Below the pieces are notes generated by a model. The model had not been told where the DNA came from. It ran no database searches and worked only from the letters and a program-made list of their open reading frames with translations. Below, piece after piece: positions 34,420 to 45,199 of a DNA stretch of 64,000 bases. Within the stretch, counting starts at the first letter, position 1; the number at the start of each line of letters is the position of its first letter. Source of the stretch: Vicugna pacos (Eukaryota > Chordata > Mammalia > Artiodactyla > Camelidae); contig NC_133018.1 of assembly GCF_048564905.1 (NCBI RefSeq), positions 3,596,001 through 3,660,000 on the forward strand, read 5' to 3'. Both the position numbers and the translations under genes were made by a program.

Positions 34420-36810
34420 CTCCCTGTGGTTTCCATGTCATCTCCCCCCTCTCACAGCTCTTGGAGAGTGAATGTCTAGCTCAGCGTCATCTGCCTTTTT
34501 GAGGAGACAGGGAATCTCTGGCTTATTCCACTGGGAATCCACCTGGAAATCATACCGAAGGCTGAAGCCCTTTCTAGGATTCCTGCAGAAGGAGGACAGG
34601 GAACTCCAGGACCTCATGAGTCGCTGAGATCCTTGCCAATTCTCTCTTTGTTTTAATGCATTCTGGGGACTTTTTTATATTTTAATTTGGAAATAAAGCT
34701 TAACAGCTGGTTAAGCAGAGGCCCAGAGAGAGGAAGTCCCCAGATTAATAGAGAAAAGTGAGGTGAGCCCAGGATGGGGGCCAGGAGTCAGACCCTGGTC
34801 CTTTGGGACAGTAATTGACCAGGGTGCGGGAGCCGTGAGGGCCACGCTGTGTGGCAGGCCTGGGTCTCCAGGGCTCACTGCTGTCCCCACCGCATCCTGG
34901 CTGGGGAGGTCAGCGGGGCTGTGTCCCAGGGTAGAGCTGAGAATCTGTGGGGATGGGAGGCTGGTTTGGCCATGCAGGGGCCTGGCCTGGGTCCTTCTGT
35001 CTCTGCTGGGCAGGATTGCTTGGTCCTCACTGTTAAGTGGGTGGGAGTGACGGGTGTCTCATGGTCGATGTAACGGGGACAAATGAGTCTTCAGTTGTCT
35101 ATAAAGCCTGCGGGGTTACCAAATGCACATTAAGACTGGCTTTTTAAAAATTTACCTTTCTGTCATCTTAATTATATTTCTGATTTCATAACATGACTCT
35201 AATTACTGTCTACAGTTTTTTTCATGCAATTGTGAAGGGCCCCCAAGAGCATTTCTTACAATACAGAGACGTTGTCCGACCGCGCACAGCGAGCACACTC
35301 CTCTCTGTGGACCTTTTGCAGGAGCTCTACTGCCTGGAGTTGCAAGGATGAAGCTGGACCAGAGAGAACTGCTGACCACGTGTGAGGGGGGAGCCTGAGG
35401 GTCTCATTCACTATCACAGGTAATTAGCTGTGACAGAACGACTGGGTTTCTGGGGACATATGGCAGCTGTGAACTGGACACATAAATGTTAGTTCTGAAT
35501 TACGGAGAAGATGGAGAGAGATAGAGTCTGTATGGGGCACCAGTAACCCCCCAAGTTTTGTCCAGGGAGAGGGTGAATGGAGATCACTGCCCAGTCCTTT
35601 CTTCTGTTTTGTTGGTCAAAGGACTTCAACACTGTTTCCTGTACTTTATTTTCAGACTAAGCCATTTAAATAAAAACAGTGAAATATCCATGCATGCAAT
35701 GTACCACTAACCGCCATGATGGTTCACTACGTGTGTCCACTCGGCTGGGCAAGTACGTCCCACTGGTACTCATTTCAGTTGGTGTTGGGGGTGTTCATGA
35801 GAGCATTAGCTTTTGGACCTGGGGGCTCAGAGAAGCAGGTGGCACTTCCCACGTGGGTGGGCTTCATCCCATCCCTGGGGGCCTGGCAAGAGCAAAGGGC
35901 AGAAGAGGCAGGACCCCCTTATCCCTGGGGGGGTGGTGCTGGGACATTGCCCTTCTGCCCTGGACGAGAGGCACGTCAGCCTTCCTGGATCTCAGGCCTT
36001 CGGGCAGAATCACACACGGGCTCTCGGGGGTTGACCTGTGGACGGTGCTTCTAGGGACTTCTCAGCCTCCATAACGTTGTCAGCCAATTTCTCCTAATCC
36101 ATCTCTGTACCCTATTGGCTGTCTCTGGAGAAGCCTGCATAATAGGATCATTTTTGACTTATACTCAGTGGCACTAAAACACATTCACAGCGTTACGCAG
36201 CCGTCACCATCCATATGTGGAGCTTTCTCTCCCTAAACAGAAAGTCCGTACCCATCAGACGGTAGTTTTGGGGACTCTGGACCAGGGTCCAACCGGAGGA
36301 CCGTGTGTCCAGGAGAACATCCGCAGGAGGAGCCCAGGTGGGGACCATACTGTCTCTGTAGTTTCCGCCACATTTCAGGGGAGGAGGGCCCTGGGGTCGG
36401 GGGCAGGGGCTCAGCCCTCTCCACGCCTCAGGAAATCCCCAGGAGGAGAGGACTCTTCATCTCGGAAACCACAGGACCTCACCCCAGGCCCCATTCAGCG
36501 GGTTCCCCCTGGAGGAGGGGGATTCCCCCAGAACTCTGCCATATCTCACAGCCCCCCTGTCCTGCAGACACGTGATTGCATCTGGGGCTACTGTCATATA
36601 TCGTGACTCCTAACCCTTTCCTTTTCTCTCCAGACCTGACCTCAGACTTCGAAGCCCAAAACAGCTTCCTTCTCCCTTTTCATCAGAACAAGCCGAGGCC
36701 CTGAACAACAGAGTCTCCAGTACTGGGTGAGCAGGGCCAGGACCCGAGATGATGCCGGGACCTCAGCCCTACATCCCACTAATCAGAGGGGACTGGGGTG
36801 AGTGCCCGGC
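34420..36810. other. Intergenic in unit B, ancient repeats
   Basis: Counterpart of 22,650-25,050, with the same old repeats in the same order. No V gene or other gene is present. Confidence 0.5.
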
Positions 36811-36820
36811 CAGGCTCGGA

Positions 36821-36859
36821 GGTTTGTGTCCCACTTCCCCATCTGCCTGTGTCACTGTG
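36821..36859 (-). other. 23-RSS of V7
   Basis: Consensus heptamer at 36,853-36,859, 23-bp spacer, nonamer ACACAAACC. Unlike its counterpart V4, the signal is well kept. Confidence 0.88.
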
Positions 36860-37589
36860 AGCATTAGCGCTGCTGCTGTCCCACACTTGACAGTAGTAGT
36901 TGGCCTCGTCCTCGGCCTGGGCCCCGCTGACGGTCAGGGTGGCCGTGTTCCCGGAGTTGGAGCCTGAGAACCGGCCCGGGATCCCTGAGGGCCGTTCGCT
37001 ATCTCTGTAGATGACCAGCACAGGGGCCTGGCCCGGCTTCTGCTGGTACCAGTAAGCATATGTATTTCTAATTCTTTCCTGCCATAGGTGATCTTGGCTG
37101 TCTGTCCCAGTTTCACTGACACCGAGGGTGACTGAGTCAGTTCGTAGGAGCCACAGAGCTTGCAGGAGAGAAAGGATCCCTGGGCTGAAGATGAAGGACC
37201 TTTTCCCAGGAGACTCCAGCAGATGACCTGCATTGAGCCCCAGGGATTCCCTGGGCCCACAGAGGCCCCTCCCATCATTGTCACCCCAAAGTGACCGACG
37301 GGCTTGGCTGGTGGATGGAGCCCCTGAACAAATGAGAAACCTGCCCCCCTTCCTCTGGCAGGAGCAGCCCCTCAGGGCTCACACAGCACTGAGCACAGTG
37401 TGGGATGTCATCCCTTCCAGCCCCTCATCCTGCAACAGGACCACCAGCCACCTGCCCCCACTGGCAGCTCCCTTCTGAGCTCAGTCAGAGCCAAGCTTAT
37501 CCCCAGCCCTGGGCGGGTGTGAATGTGATCCTGTGGTCAGCACCTGTGCAATGAGCCAGGAGGCCGAGGAGGAGGGGCATCCAGGCCAT
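36860..37589 (-). pseudogene. IGLV3: V7: IGLV3 variable pseudogene
   Basis: The leader exon (37,589-37,544) encodes [15 protein letters not shown] with a normal donor. The V exon runs from about 37,159 to 36,860. Four lesions are visible. The acceptor AG is changed to AA (TGCAA|GCT near 37,160). One base is missing in the signal-peptide end before SYELTQ. The first conserved cysteine is Tyr (ITYG, codon 37,084-37,086). One base is missing in CDR1 near 37,070-37,078. In the recovered frame FR2-FR3 is normal: [38 protein letters not shown] and CDR3 start [10 protein letters not shown]. Compared with V4, the FR3 frame is intact and no lesion is shared. Octamer and RSS are good, so it could recombine without giving a usable chain. 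Confidence 0.9.
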
Positions 37590-37685
37590 GGTGGAGGTGC
37601 CCCGATTCTGCTCCCCAAGGGCGAGGCTGGACAGGTTTCCCCCCAGGCCTCTCTTATCCCCTTGCTGGAGAGAGAGCTGCTGGGT

Positions 37686-37693
37686 ATGCAAAT
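37686..37693 (-). promoter_or_regulatory. V7 promoter octamer ATTTGCAT
   Basis: Perfect octamer 97 bases before the V7 ATG. It is retained here but lost in the tandem counterpart V4. Confidence 0.85.
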
Positions 37694-37699
37694 CAGCCA

Positions 37700-40600
37700 G
37701 CATCCAAGGGGTGGCCTGGGGGGTTCTGTGGTTTCAGAGAAGGTCTCAGTCACACGGGACCCTGAGAGGGAGTGGCGGGCCCTGAGACTGCCCCCTAAGC
37801 CCAGGGGCTCCTCCTCTGCCTGCTGGTCCCAGAGTCTGGGGACATGTCCAACCCTCACTGTTCCCTGGCCTCACTCCTGGATGGCACAGGCACTGAGAGC
37901 CCAGAACCTGTTCTATTTCAACCCATCTGTAGGTGACACTGTCAGGCTGACAGGTGCAGGGTCCTACCCCTGATCACAGCTCCTGGGCTCCAGAGAGGAG
38001 TAAAATTCCTGTTTTAACAAAGCATGTGACGTGTTCCAGAGCCGTCGTGGTCTGTGTCTGCCCTTGGCTCTGAGCTCCTGGGGCAGGCTCATGCTGTCCT
38101 CAGTGTCCCCATTTTGGATCTGTGGCAGGAACTGACCAGGAGCTGAACGAACTGTCTACTCCGTAGGAGAGTGTGCGGGGGCTCAGGGTTTAACAGCTCT
38201 GCCAGGGAATGTTTATCACAATCAACATGCCTTCTGTTGCTGTGGAAAATATAAGCCATAAACATAATTATGATGTGAGTCCAGAAGAGTTTGTTGAGTG
38301 ACTGCTGTGTGTCAGGTCCAGGGAATCGGGAAGCGGGGAAATTCTGGTTCCCTCCCTCTTCTCTGTGAGGGGTGAGTGGAGGGACAGGTTAGAGATGGTG
38401 GGGGAGCTACTTGGGAGCAGGTGCAGCTGTGTCTGGAGGACCGGGGCTCTGAGCATAGGAGAGGAGGGGACATGTGATCATAGGGACGACAGCCATTTGT
38501 GGACAGTGATGGCTTTTGAGCAGCGTATATATGGGCTGGTGGTGGGGGTCGGGCCAGGAAAGAGGCACCGCCTGCAAGAGCAGGACTGGGACACTCAGAG
38601 TCAGAAAATGAGTATTTGAGAGTGAAGGTGACACTATAGATGGACCCCTGTCGTCGAGTGTGAGGTGGTGGTTACATACCCCCTGCATGTGGATCCCCTG
38701 ATGCACAGGACACGCCTGCTCCAGGCTGTGTGTGTCTGCTGCCAACTGGTGGCTACTCTATGCATTGCTGGAGGCTCAGGGAGTCCTCTGTCCAGGTGCA
38801 GATTCAGTACCACTGCTCAAGTGTGAATCCCTGAGCAGGGATGGAGGGCCCAGGCCAGGAAGGGCTCATCTCTGCATGGCCCCTGCCTGCCTGAGAGAGG
38901 CACGATGGGCTCACACACACTATGATCATATGAACAGGCTCATTTGCAGGGGGAGATAGCCAGACCTCAGAATCATCACTGCACAGGTCTCTGGGATCAT
39001 GGGAAGTTAACGCATTTGGTTCTGGCCTTGGTCTTCGGGGACACAGGAGTCAGTGACTGACTCTTGGTGGTGCTGGCTGTTGGTCCAAAGCCAAACAAAG
39101 GCAGAGGTGGCTCCTGCTCCAAAGTCGGAGACAGGATGACACCCACCCACCCAACATTACTTCAGATCCACTTTCTTCTGGCAGATAATCCTTCCTGCAA
39201 ATCAGTGTGAACAAGACACAGTTCGGGCCTTTGACGTTCCATCTAGATAGTGGGCCAGCCTAGTGGACGCCCTTGGTTCTGGGACAGAGCAGAGAGTCCC
39301 CCCCCAAGCTTCTCCCTGTGTCTCATCTTCTCTGTTCACCTAAAAGCCAGACAATGGCTATTCTCAGGTCTCTCTCTTCCAGGACTGACCTTTGCCCCAG
39401 TGCTGCCACTGGTACCAAGACTGCGTGTGACGGGATCCTTGGTTTGGCAGGAGACAAGTAGTTCTGTTTTACCACTGATGTGGAGTTGGGTGTGGTCCAC
39501 AAAGTCCCGTGGGACCAATGGAGTAATTGGATCATGTGACAGAGACACTTAGTGTTGGCCGATGATCCTGGCGTCCCCGGAACTGAAAGACAGGGGCAGC
39601 CTAGTGGTTGTCATTCATCTGTGTTGACAGAGAGCCTCATCTGAGAAAGACTTGCAGATACTGAGCCCCAGTGGAAGCTGTATCATGACTGTGAGTCCCT
39701 ACGGTGATGGAGCAAGGCTTGACCAGCTGGGTCATGGGTGGGCAAGCGCAGAAGCTCTCTGTCCTCAAGTAGAGGAGGTTGATATGAACTCAGGCACCCC
39801 AGGTCCTGAGCCCCCAGGGAGCTGCCTGAGGAAGTGGCCCAAACACCCCTGAGCCCAAATCCTGCTGCAAAGTCTTTTCTCCAGAAACCTGCACCTCTGG
39901 CCTGGTGGGGAGATGCTTATGACCAGTGTCGCAGAGGAAAACCCTTGGGGCTGATTTGGAGAGGTTTGCAGATGATATGAAGACACCCCTAAGAGTTAGC
40001 CATCTTGGTCCTTTTAGCCCCATCGGGGACATCCCTGAAGGACAGCAGTGGTGGAGAATTCTCCTGGATTGATAAGTGACGATTGGAGCTGGGTGCCTGG
40101 TAATTTAGCCTGGATAAAGAGGCGACTGGAGGGGGCCGTGTACTAATTTATGGGCTAAGACTTAGAGTTTGGCTGGACCGTCAGAGGCATGGCAGGAATA
40201 CATGGAAAAGATATGAGTAGAAACCCCACAAAGGGACCCGGAGATTCAGTTCTTTGTATCTCATGAAAATGCTTAGCAACGTGTGTACTGAAAAGAAGTG
40301 ATGTTAATAATCAGGTGGACAGGAGGACCCAGACTGTGGACAGCAGTCTGCCTCCCTCTCCATCCATCGCTGGGTGGGCACCATGACCCGGCACCCCCGT
40401 GGGAAGGGGAGGATCAGCCACAGGCTAGACAGGATGGCTCCAGTGTCTACAGCTGACCTGTCCATGGTCACTTCTGTCAAGGGCCTGCCAACAGCAAAGA
40501 CCAGCATGGCTCCCGTGGGACACCCTTCCCTCGGGAATCCACCAGAGACCCGGTGCTCAGTGGATGATATCAGACCTCTTCCAGCATAGCGGGGAGCTCT

Positions 40601-41400
40601 GCTCTTACTGACACATCTTTCCCGCAGACTGGGAGTTGCCCTCTCCAACTGCAATGCTTCTGCCCCAACTGTTGTCCCTGGACTCATAGAATTCTGTGTT
40701 TCCTCACGGGGCTTCTGAACATGAACTCATTCCACATCAGAAGAGGGGCTGCAGTGGGCCCAGGCTCACGGGTTTCACTGGTCCTACCACTTTCCCCAAC
40801 ATCCCGAGGCTGCTCCCTTAGTGATGGAGCAACAGCAGATGGAGGAGCCGGTCACCCAAGCAGCCAAGTGCCAACACCGTGTGGGTGCGGGTAATGCCCT
40901 CCAGGTGAGATATATGCTCTAAATCTGTGCACAATGTACGATGCCTCTCCCATTGCCAGGATTCAAAGTGAGGGGTTAGGAAGGGCTCTGCCCATATCAT
41001 CCCTGGGACCTGCTCAACACATTTGCTCCCTGTCCCCTGACCTCCTACCTTCTGGCCTGGGGTCTTAGTTCTGAAGGGGAAATTCTTCCACCCAGAGACA
41101 TTACCATAAACCCATTTCACTGAAAGCTCAGGCTCCCTTGTGATGCAGGGTCCTCCTGCGTCTCTGGACGTCCCTGTCTGAGTCCACCCAGGCCCTCCTC
41201 CCCCCACACATAACTTAGGCACAAAAACACCATGACAGTAACATCCTGCCAGCCAGAAATCCACCCCTGATCCACCATGTGTAGAGCAGCCTGGAGGGTG
41301 CTGGGGAGGGCAGTCTGGGAGCTCAGATCTGGGGGAACCGGGCCAGAACTGTCACTGCTTTGGCCACAGGCCTCCAGGGACTAGAGGAGAGGGTGACAGA
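37700..41400. other. Intergenic in unit B, no gene
   Basis: Counterpart of 25,930-29,640. No V exon, RSS or conserved open frame is present. Confidence 0.5.
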
Positions 41401-41410
41401 GATGGAGGGT

Positions 41411-41449
41411 GTTTTATGTCCCACTTCCCCATCTGCCTGTGTCACTGTG
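41411..41449 (-). other. 23-RSS of V8
   Basis: Consensus heptamer at 41,443-41,449, 23-bp spacer, nonamer ACATAAAAC (7 of 9). Confidence 0.88.
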
Positions 41450-41943
41450 AGCATTATAATCACTGCTGTCTGCTGACAGACAGTAATAGTCGGCCTCGTC
41501 CTCAGCCTGGATCCCGCTGATGGTCAGGGAGGCTGTGCCCCCCGATCTGGAGCCAGAGAACCGCTCAGGGATCCCTGAGGGCCGGTTGCTATCTCTGTAG
41601 ATGACCAGCACAGGGGCCTGGCCTGGCTTCTGCTGGTACCAGTGAGCATAATAGCTTCCTAAGCTGCCTCCTTGACAGGTGATCTTGGCCGTCTGTCCTA
41701 AGGACACAGACACCGTGGAGGGCTGAGTCAGTGCAGAAGAGGCCACAGAACCTGCAGGAGAGGAGAGGAGGGTGAGGGTGGGGACCAGGGTCTCATTCCC
41801 TAGGACCACGCACCCCGCACCATCCCCTGTGCTGAGCTGATGTTCTGAGCCAGGCTGATCCCTGATTACACTGAGGGCAGAGCCCTATGGGCAGCACCTG
41901 TGCAGAGAGAGAGGAGGGGCAGCAGGACGGGGGTCCAGGCCAT
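41450..41943 (-). CDS. IGLV3: V8: IGLV3 variable gene, intact
   Basis: Germline V-lambda segment. The leader exon (41,943-41,898) encodes [15 protein letters not shown] with donor G|GTGCTG. The V exon (41,751-41,450) reads [28 protein letters not shown]1 [26 protein letters not shown]2 [32 protein letters not shown] and CDR3 start [10 protein letters not shown]. The 302-base V exon, both cysteines, the core Trp and the frame are normal for IGLV3. It is the unit B counterpart of V5, with normal splice sites, a perfect octamer and a reasonable RSS. This is one of the cleanest genes in the window and very likely functional. Confidence 0.93.
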
Positions 41944-42028
41944 GGTGGGGCGCCCTGAGCTCTGCCTCTGAGCCCACAACTGAGGGTGGAGTCTTGGGGC
42001 CTCTCTTATTTTCAGAGGGGACATCCTC

Positions 42029-42036
42029 ATGCAAAT
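42029..42036 (-). promoter_or_regulatory. V8 promoter octamer ATTTGCAT
   Basis: Perfect octamer 86 bases before the V8 ATG. Confidence 0.88.
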
Positions 42037-42779
42037 CTGCTTCCTGGCCGAGTGTCCTTGGTGACCGGCTCCCTCCTGAGCAGAGAGCAGCTGGGCTCAA
42101 TGGAGGATTTCAGTGGAGACCCCACTCCCAGGCCCGGGCTCAGGTCCCAGAAGAGTATCTGGTGCTGAGTGAGGAAGTGCTGCCCCCTGCCCCCAGCACA
42201 TGCAGGGACACCTCAGTCTGGGCCTGCGCTTCCCCTCTGGGCCTGGGTGACAAAGTCATCCTGTCCAATGCTGAGGGCATCGCAGCGGGGGCTGGGCAGT
42301 GCTTAGAGCAGGTGCTGTGGGGACAGCAGTCACCACGCTGCTGTGAGAGGCCAGAATTCCGTCATCAGACCCAGTGAAATTGCTCATGTATGTCAGAGGA
42401 AGTCTTTTCAAATACATCAATTAATTTTAGAAGAAAAACTGGCAAACCATTTGGCTCTAGGATTAAGCAAAAATTGGGGATGCCATATACATGATTCAAA
42501 AAGAAGTATGAAAACTCTGAACGCCATTAGTATCAACATCTTTTGCTTGCAAACTATGTAATGGGGATGAAAAACACCCAAATAACAGATAGAAAGAAAA
42601 TATTTGCAAATCATAGAACTTATGAATGATGAATTGAGGGTGTATCTCAACAGGCTGAACTCTAAAGAGTAAAAAGAAAAAAGAAATGACAAGAAGAACT
42701 TACATAGAGAATGGCCAGTGGGCTAGAACAAATATTTTGTGGAAGAGCACAGATGAGTGTCCATGAGCACATGAACAGC

Positions 42780-43300
42780 CCTCCCTTATCAGCCAGGAGG
42801 GCAATGCAGTGAAACCACAGTGAGGTACCACTTCTCACCTATCAGAGGGGCTACAATAAAAATCCAGACAACCCCACATGCTGGCAAAGATGCGGAGAAG
42901 CTGGGTGGTACATGTGTGACTAAGAGAAGTGTGATCTGGTGCAGAATGTCTGAAAAAAGTTGGCAGCTTCTTAAAGAGTAAAACTTGAGGTCACCATACA
43001 CCCCAGCCATGCACACCTGAGCATATATTTCAGAAAAGTGAGAACGTAAGGTCACATGGGAACTAGACTCAACCGTCCACAGATCCCGAGTGTGGACCAG
43101 CCCCAGCTGAGAGCAGTGCCGACGTCCATCAGTGGATGACTGACTGGGTCCTAGACGTTTGGACCGGAACCGTGGACCAGTACTCAGCCATGAAAAGGAC
43201 CGGATGCTGAGCGCACAGGCCAGTTTGGGTGCATCTACAGGGGATTATGCAGAGTGAGCAACGCTAATCCCAGGGCGGCGTGCTATGTGATTGTATGTTT
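42780..43300 (+). mobile_element. Ancient L1 3' fragment (copy of 31,050-31,590)
   Basis: Same old L1 3'-end text as in unit A, carried along by the tandem duplication. Confidence 0.65.
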
Positions 43301-43319
43301 TTCCTTCTATCCATCATTT

Positions 43320-44540
43320 CTAATGGTTTTCTTTTCCCTCTGTGGTTTCATCCATTTCCTATGGTTCTCTGTCAAGAATCTGCAGAAATTTTGGAAATGG
43401 AGACCAATGAATGATATCAGGGGTTACGGAGGGTCCCGGTGCAGAAGAGAGACCGCTTATGGTCATAAGGAGCCCCTTCAGCCTGCCCGTGGGGGAGGGC
43501 AGGGGGCTTGCCCGGGTAAGGGCCGGAGGGTCTGCGGGGTGGGAGGCCGCTCTGGCTGTGCAGGGCCATTTCCAAGGGTCTTGCTGTAAAATTCACTCTG
43601 CTCGTGCCTGCCTTTTAATTGTTGGATTTCCCCTTCTTACCATCAATGGGATTCATAATACATGTCTGTGAAGATGACTCATTTTGCTACTTCTTTACTT
43701 TTTGTCCCATGTCTTCCTCATTGCTACTTTGCTTTATCTCTATTTTTCATTAACTGAATATTTTTTATGATTTAATGTTGTCTTCTTTTACGGTTGATTG
43801 TCTGAAACATTTTTAAATTGGTTTTATTTGAAGGTTGGCTGCGGGGTCAACAGTACAGGCCGATCTTGCCCGGACAGCACACCGCTTCTCACCCAGGGCA
43901 CCGACGTCACCACGTGTCCCTCTGCCTCACAGAACTTTGAGCTACAAGAGCATGTGTTTGCCTTAATATTTACAGGTATTTCCATTGAGTAGAGTTCAGT
44001 GCGGTCATGGCTCCTTCTGTTGCTGTTGTGTTGCTTTGTTGTTGCTTTTTATTCTAAAGAGACGGATACAGTGTCTGCTCGCCTGTCTGGTGGTCCCGAA
44101 GGAGGGAGGTCCTCAACCCACTGTGCTCCTACCTCAGGGGAGAACGTGTGCTTTCTCTCCATCTGCTTTTATGGGTGTCTCCTCAACACTCGTTCTAAGG
44201 ACTTGATGTCGGTGTGTGTTGGTGTTGTTTCATTAGTGTTTCTTGTGTTTGGAGATTGAGGAGATTTTTGAATCTGTGGGTTCCTTGTTTCCATTGAAAT
44301 TAAAACCTTTTCAACCAGTATTTCTTCAAAATATTTTTCTTTCCACCTTCCCCACGTCTTTTCTGCCCCAAAGACGCCAGTATTTCCGTAGTCTGTAGAG
44401 AACACAGGCAGTCGTTCCTCTACCCTCATGAACACGTGGAGGATGAGGATAACCATTGCTCGAGCATCCTTCCTGCCACATTTTATCATTTGTGCAATTT
44501 CATGACCAGATGGGAATTGTTTCTTGGGTGACACAGATGG
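43320..44540. other. Intergenic at the end of unit B, no gene
   Basis: Counterpart of 31,600-32,820. Open frames are not conserved between the copies. Confidence 0.5.
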
Positions 44541-44546
44541 GAAGGA

Positions 44547-44585
44547 GGTTTGTGTCCCACTTCCCCATCTGCCTGTGTCACTGTG
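44547..44585 (-). other. 23-RSS of V9
   Basis: Consensus heptamer at 44,579-44,585, 23-bp spacer, nonamer ACACAAACC. Recombination potential is intact. Confidence 0.88.
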
Positions 44586-45080
44586 AGCATTAACAGTGCT
44601 ATCTGCTGACTGACAGCAATAGTCGGCCTTGTCCTCAGCCTGGGCCCCGGTGATGGTCAGAGTGGCTGTGCCCCCCGACCTAGAGCCAGAGAACCACTCA
44701 GGGATCCCTGAGGGCCTGCTGTCATCACCATAGATGACGAGTACAGGGGCCTGGCCTGGCTTCTGCTGGTACCAGTTAGCATTATAGCTTCCTAAGCTGC
44801 CTCCTTAGCAGGTGATCTTGGCTGTCTGTCCCAAGGACACAGACACCGCGGAGGGCTGAGTCAGTGCAGAAGAGGACACAGAACCTGCAGGAGAGAAGAG
44901 GAGAGGAAAGTGAAGGTGGGGACCTGAGTCTCATTTCCTAGGACCATGCACCCCACAGCATCCCCTGTGCTTAGCTGACGTTCAGGGCCAGGGTGATCCC
45001 TGGGTACTCTGGGGGCAGAGCCCTGGGGTCAGCACCTCTGCAGAGAGAGAGGAGGGGTGCAAGAGGGAGGTCCAGGCCAT
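44586..45080 (-). pseudogene. IGLV3: V9: IGLV3 variable pseudogene
   Basis: The V exon is 44,884-44,586 with a normal acceptor. It reads [19 protein letters not shown] and AKITC, then TAA at 44,805-44,807 exactly where Gln24 follows Cys23 in sister genes (CAA to TAA). It continues in the same frame: [51 protein letters not shown] and [12 protein letters not shown] and YCC replace ERF and YYC. The leader exon (45,080-45,036) is 45 bases long, not 46, with one base missing after MAWTSLL, so the signal peptide is also out of frame. Octamer, splice sites and RSS are good. It is closely related to V5 and V8. Confidence 0.9.
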
Positions 45081-45189
45081 GGTGGAGGCGCCTTGAGCTC
45101 TTCCTCTGAGCCCCTGCAGCAGGGAAGGGCTCCTCAAGTTCCCTCTTATTCCCTCCTTGAACTTTTGGGGCTGTGAATGATAAGTAATT

Positions 45190-45197
45190 ATGCAAAT
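45190..45197 (-). promoter_or_regulatory. V9 promoter octamer ATTTGCAT
   Basis: Perfect octamer 110 bases before the V9 ATG. Confidence 0.82.
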
Positions 45198-45199
45198 GT

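Larger units (their letters stand above)
33060..44880. repeat. Tandem unit B (about 11.73 kb period)
   Basis: Second copy of the tandem unit, from the 5' part of V6 through V7 and V8 to the 3' part of V9. Gene order, intergenic repeats and the CTCF-like motif are retained. Beyond V9, similarity to the V3/V6 5' flank lasts only about 100 bases and then stops. Confidence 0.88.
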
